The notes beneath the pieces are model-generated. The model made no database searches, had not been told where the DNA came from, and saw only the letters and a list, made by a program, of their open reading frames with translations. Positions 60,610 to 60,859 of a stretch of 60,859 bases of DNA are shown here, piece by piece. Source of the DNA: Bacteroidales bacterium (GTDB taxonomy: Bacteria; Bacteroidota; Bacteroidia; Bacteroidales; Salinivirgaceae); assembly GCA_012519055.1 (NCBI GenBank), contig JAAYQU010000042.1, forward strand, positions 1 to 60,859, written 5' to 3'. Numbering within the stretch: position 1 is the stretch's first letter; each line of letters begins with the position of its first letter. The position numbers were made by a program, and so were the translations under genes.

Positions 60610-60641
60610 TTGCATTAAAAAGTTTTAAATTTGTAGATTTG
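60610..60641 (+). promoter_or_regulatory. Candidate promoter for the terminal gene
   Basis: TAAATTTG (60626-60633) and TAGATTTG (60634-60641) are two consecutive perfect TAnnTTTG octamers. TTG at 60610-60612 lies 21 nt before the second one. The putative GTG start is 76 nt downstream. Confidence 0.4.
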
Positions 60642-60716
60642 ATTCTTTATTACAAAATTGTTTTGATTTTATAGAAAATTCTGAGTACATCTTATTACTC
60701 AATAATTATCTGTTTT

Positions 60717-60859
60717 GTGGATAAACGTTTGATATACATATTTTTATTTTTATCTTTAATTCTCAAAGGGTTTATAGCCTCCGGACAAGAATTAAAAGAT
60801 ATTACCCCTGCGAAAAAAGCCCTATTCGACCAACACATTGAATTAGCTCAAATAGCTGA
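60717..60859 (+). CDS. Exported protein, 3' truncated by window edge, GTG start proposed
   Basis: A frame from GTG at 60717 encodes at least 47 residues and is open to the window end. It begins with a basic end and a hydrophobic core (IYIFLFLSLILKGFIAS) followed by GQELKDITPAKKALFDQHIE, so it looks like a signal peptide and the start of a mature exported protein. A TTG at 60729 is the alternative start. I cannot name the family from this fragment. Many Bacteroidota have an apbE-like FMN transferase near nqr; nothing visible here confirms that. Confidence 0.5.
   Translation, partial: MDKRLIYIFLFLSLILKGFIASGQELKDITPAKKALFDQHIELAQIA

Overview
The window is A+T-rich bacterial chromosome from a member of the Bacteroidota. 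Several things point there. Seven proteins end in type IX secretion (T9SS) C-terminal sorting domains. Further genes encode a T9SS plug-domain protein, a PorE-like OmpA protein, a TonB-dependent receptor, DUF5723, DUF4301 and DUF2795 proteins, a FISUMP lipoprotein and a TPR/HTH regulator. Many genes are preceded by the Bacteroidota -7 promoter element TAnnTTTG, and Shine-Dalgarno sequences are largely absent. I cannot fix the order or genus. I see no phage, insertion sequence, CRISPR array, rRNA or tRNA.

Layout. 1-9.9 kb: the 3' part of a TonB-dependent receptor, a YjbQ-family enzyme, a lipoprotein with a glutamine-amidotransferase-like domain, a two-gene envelope operon (PorV-like barrel plus helix-hairpin-helix barrel), then purE divergent from hpt-obgE-PAP2 phosphatase. 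10-33 kb: a block dominated by secreted T9SS cargo (M14 carboxypeptidase, delta-60 repeat protein, a 1138-residue adhesin-like protein, two tandem YCF48/BNR-like paralogues, a 1464-residue triple-module protein and an M6 metalloprotease). Between them lie recR, a TPR/HTH regulator and a DUF4301 gene. 33-38 kb: housekeeping and small proteins (LOG-family phosphoribohydrolase, OB-fold lipoprotein, PduO-type cobalamin adenosyltransferase, DUF2795, succinate-semialdehyde-type dehydrogenase, a bipolar charged small protein, glutaminase). 38-48.6 kb: outer-membrane and lipoprotein genes, including a DUF5723/lipoprotein pair and a PorE-like TPR-propeller-CRD-OmpA protein followed by a TPR protein. 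48.7-54.4 kb: fabD, a cytosolic-carboxypeptidase-like M14 gene joined to a degenerate E1/ThiF-like gene, a FtsB-like gene, an acyltransferase-like gene and a T9SS plug gene. 54.6-60.5 kb: a complete nqrABCDEF operon for the sodium-pumping NADH:quinone oxidoreductase, closed by a strong terminator and followed by the start of another exported protein.

How the parts work together. The envelope genes suggest a cell that secretes large, partly proteolytic proteins through the T9SS (cargo at 10-33 kb; possible machinery parts at 42.4 and 53.1 kb) and energises its membrane with Na+-NQR. The most unusual items are the E1-like protein that lacks two expected catalytic residues and sits beside an M14 peptidase, a pair of dispersed palindromic elements (one in the predicted 5' UTR of the TPR/HTH regulator), an 80-bp nearly identical signal-peptide cassette shared by two otherwise divergent secreted paralogues, and a perfect 18-bp palindrome abutting a promoter. 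All functional calls rest on motif recognition by eye; no database search was run.
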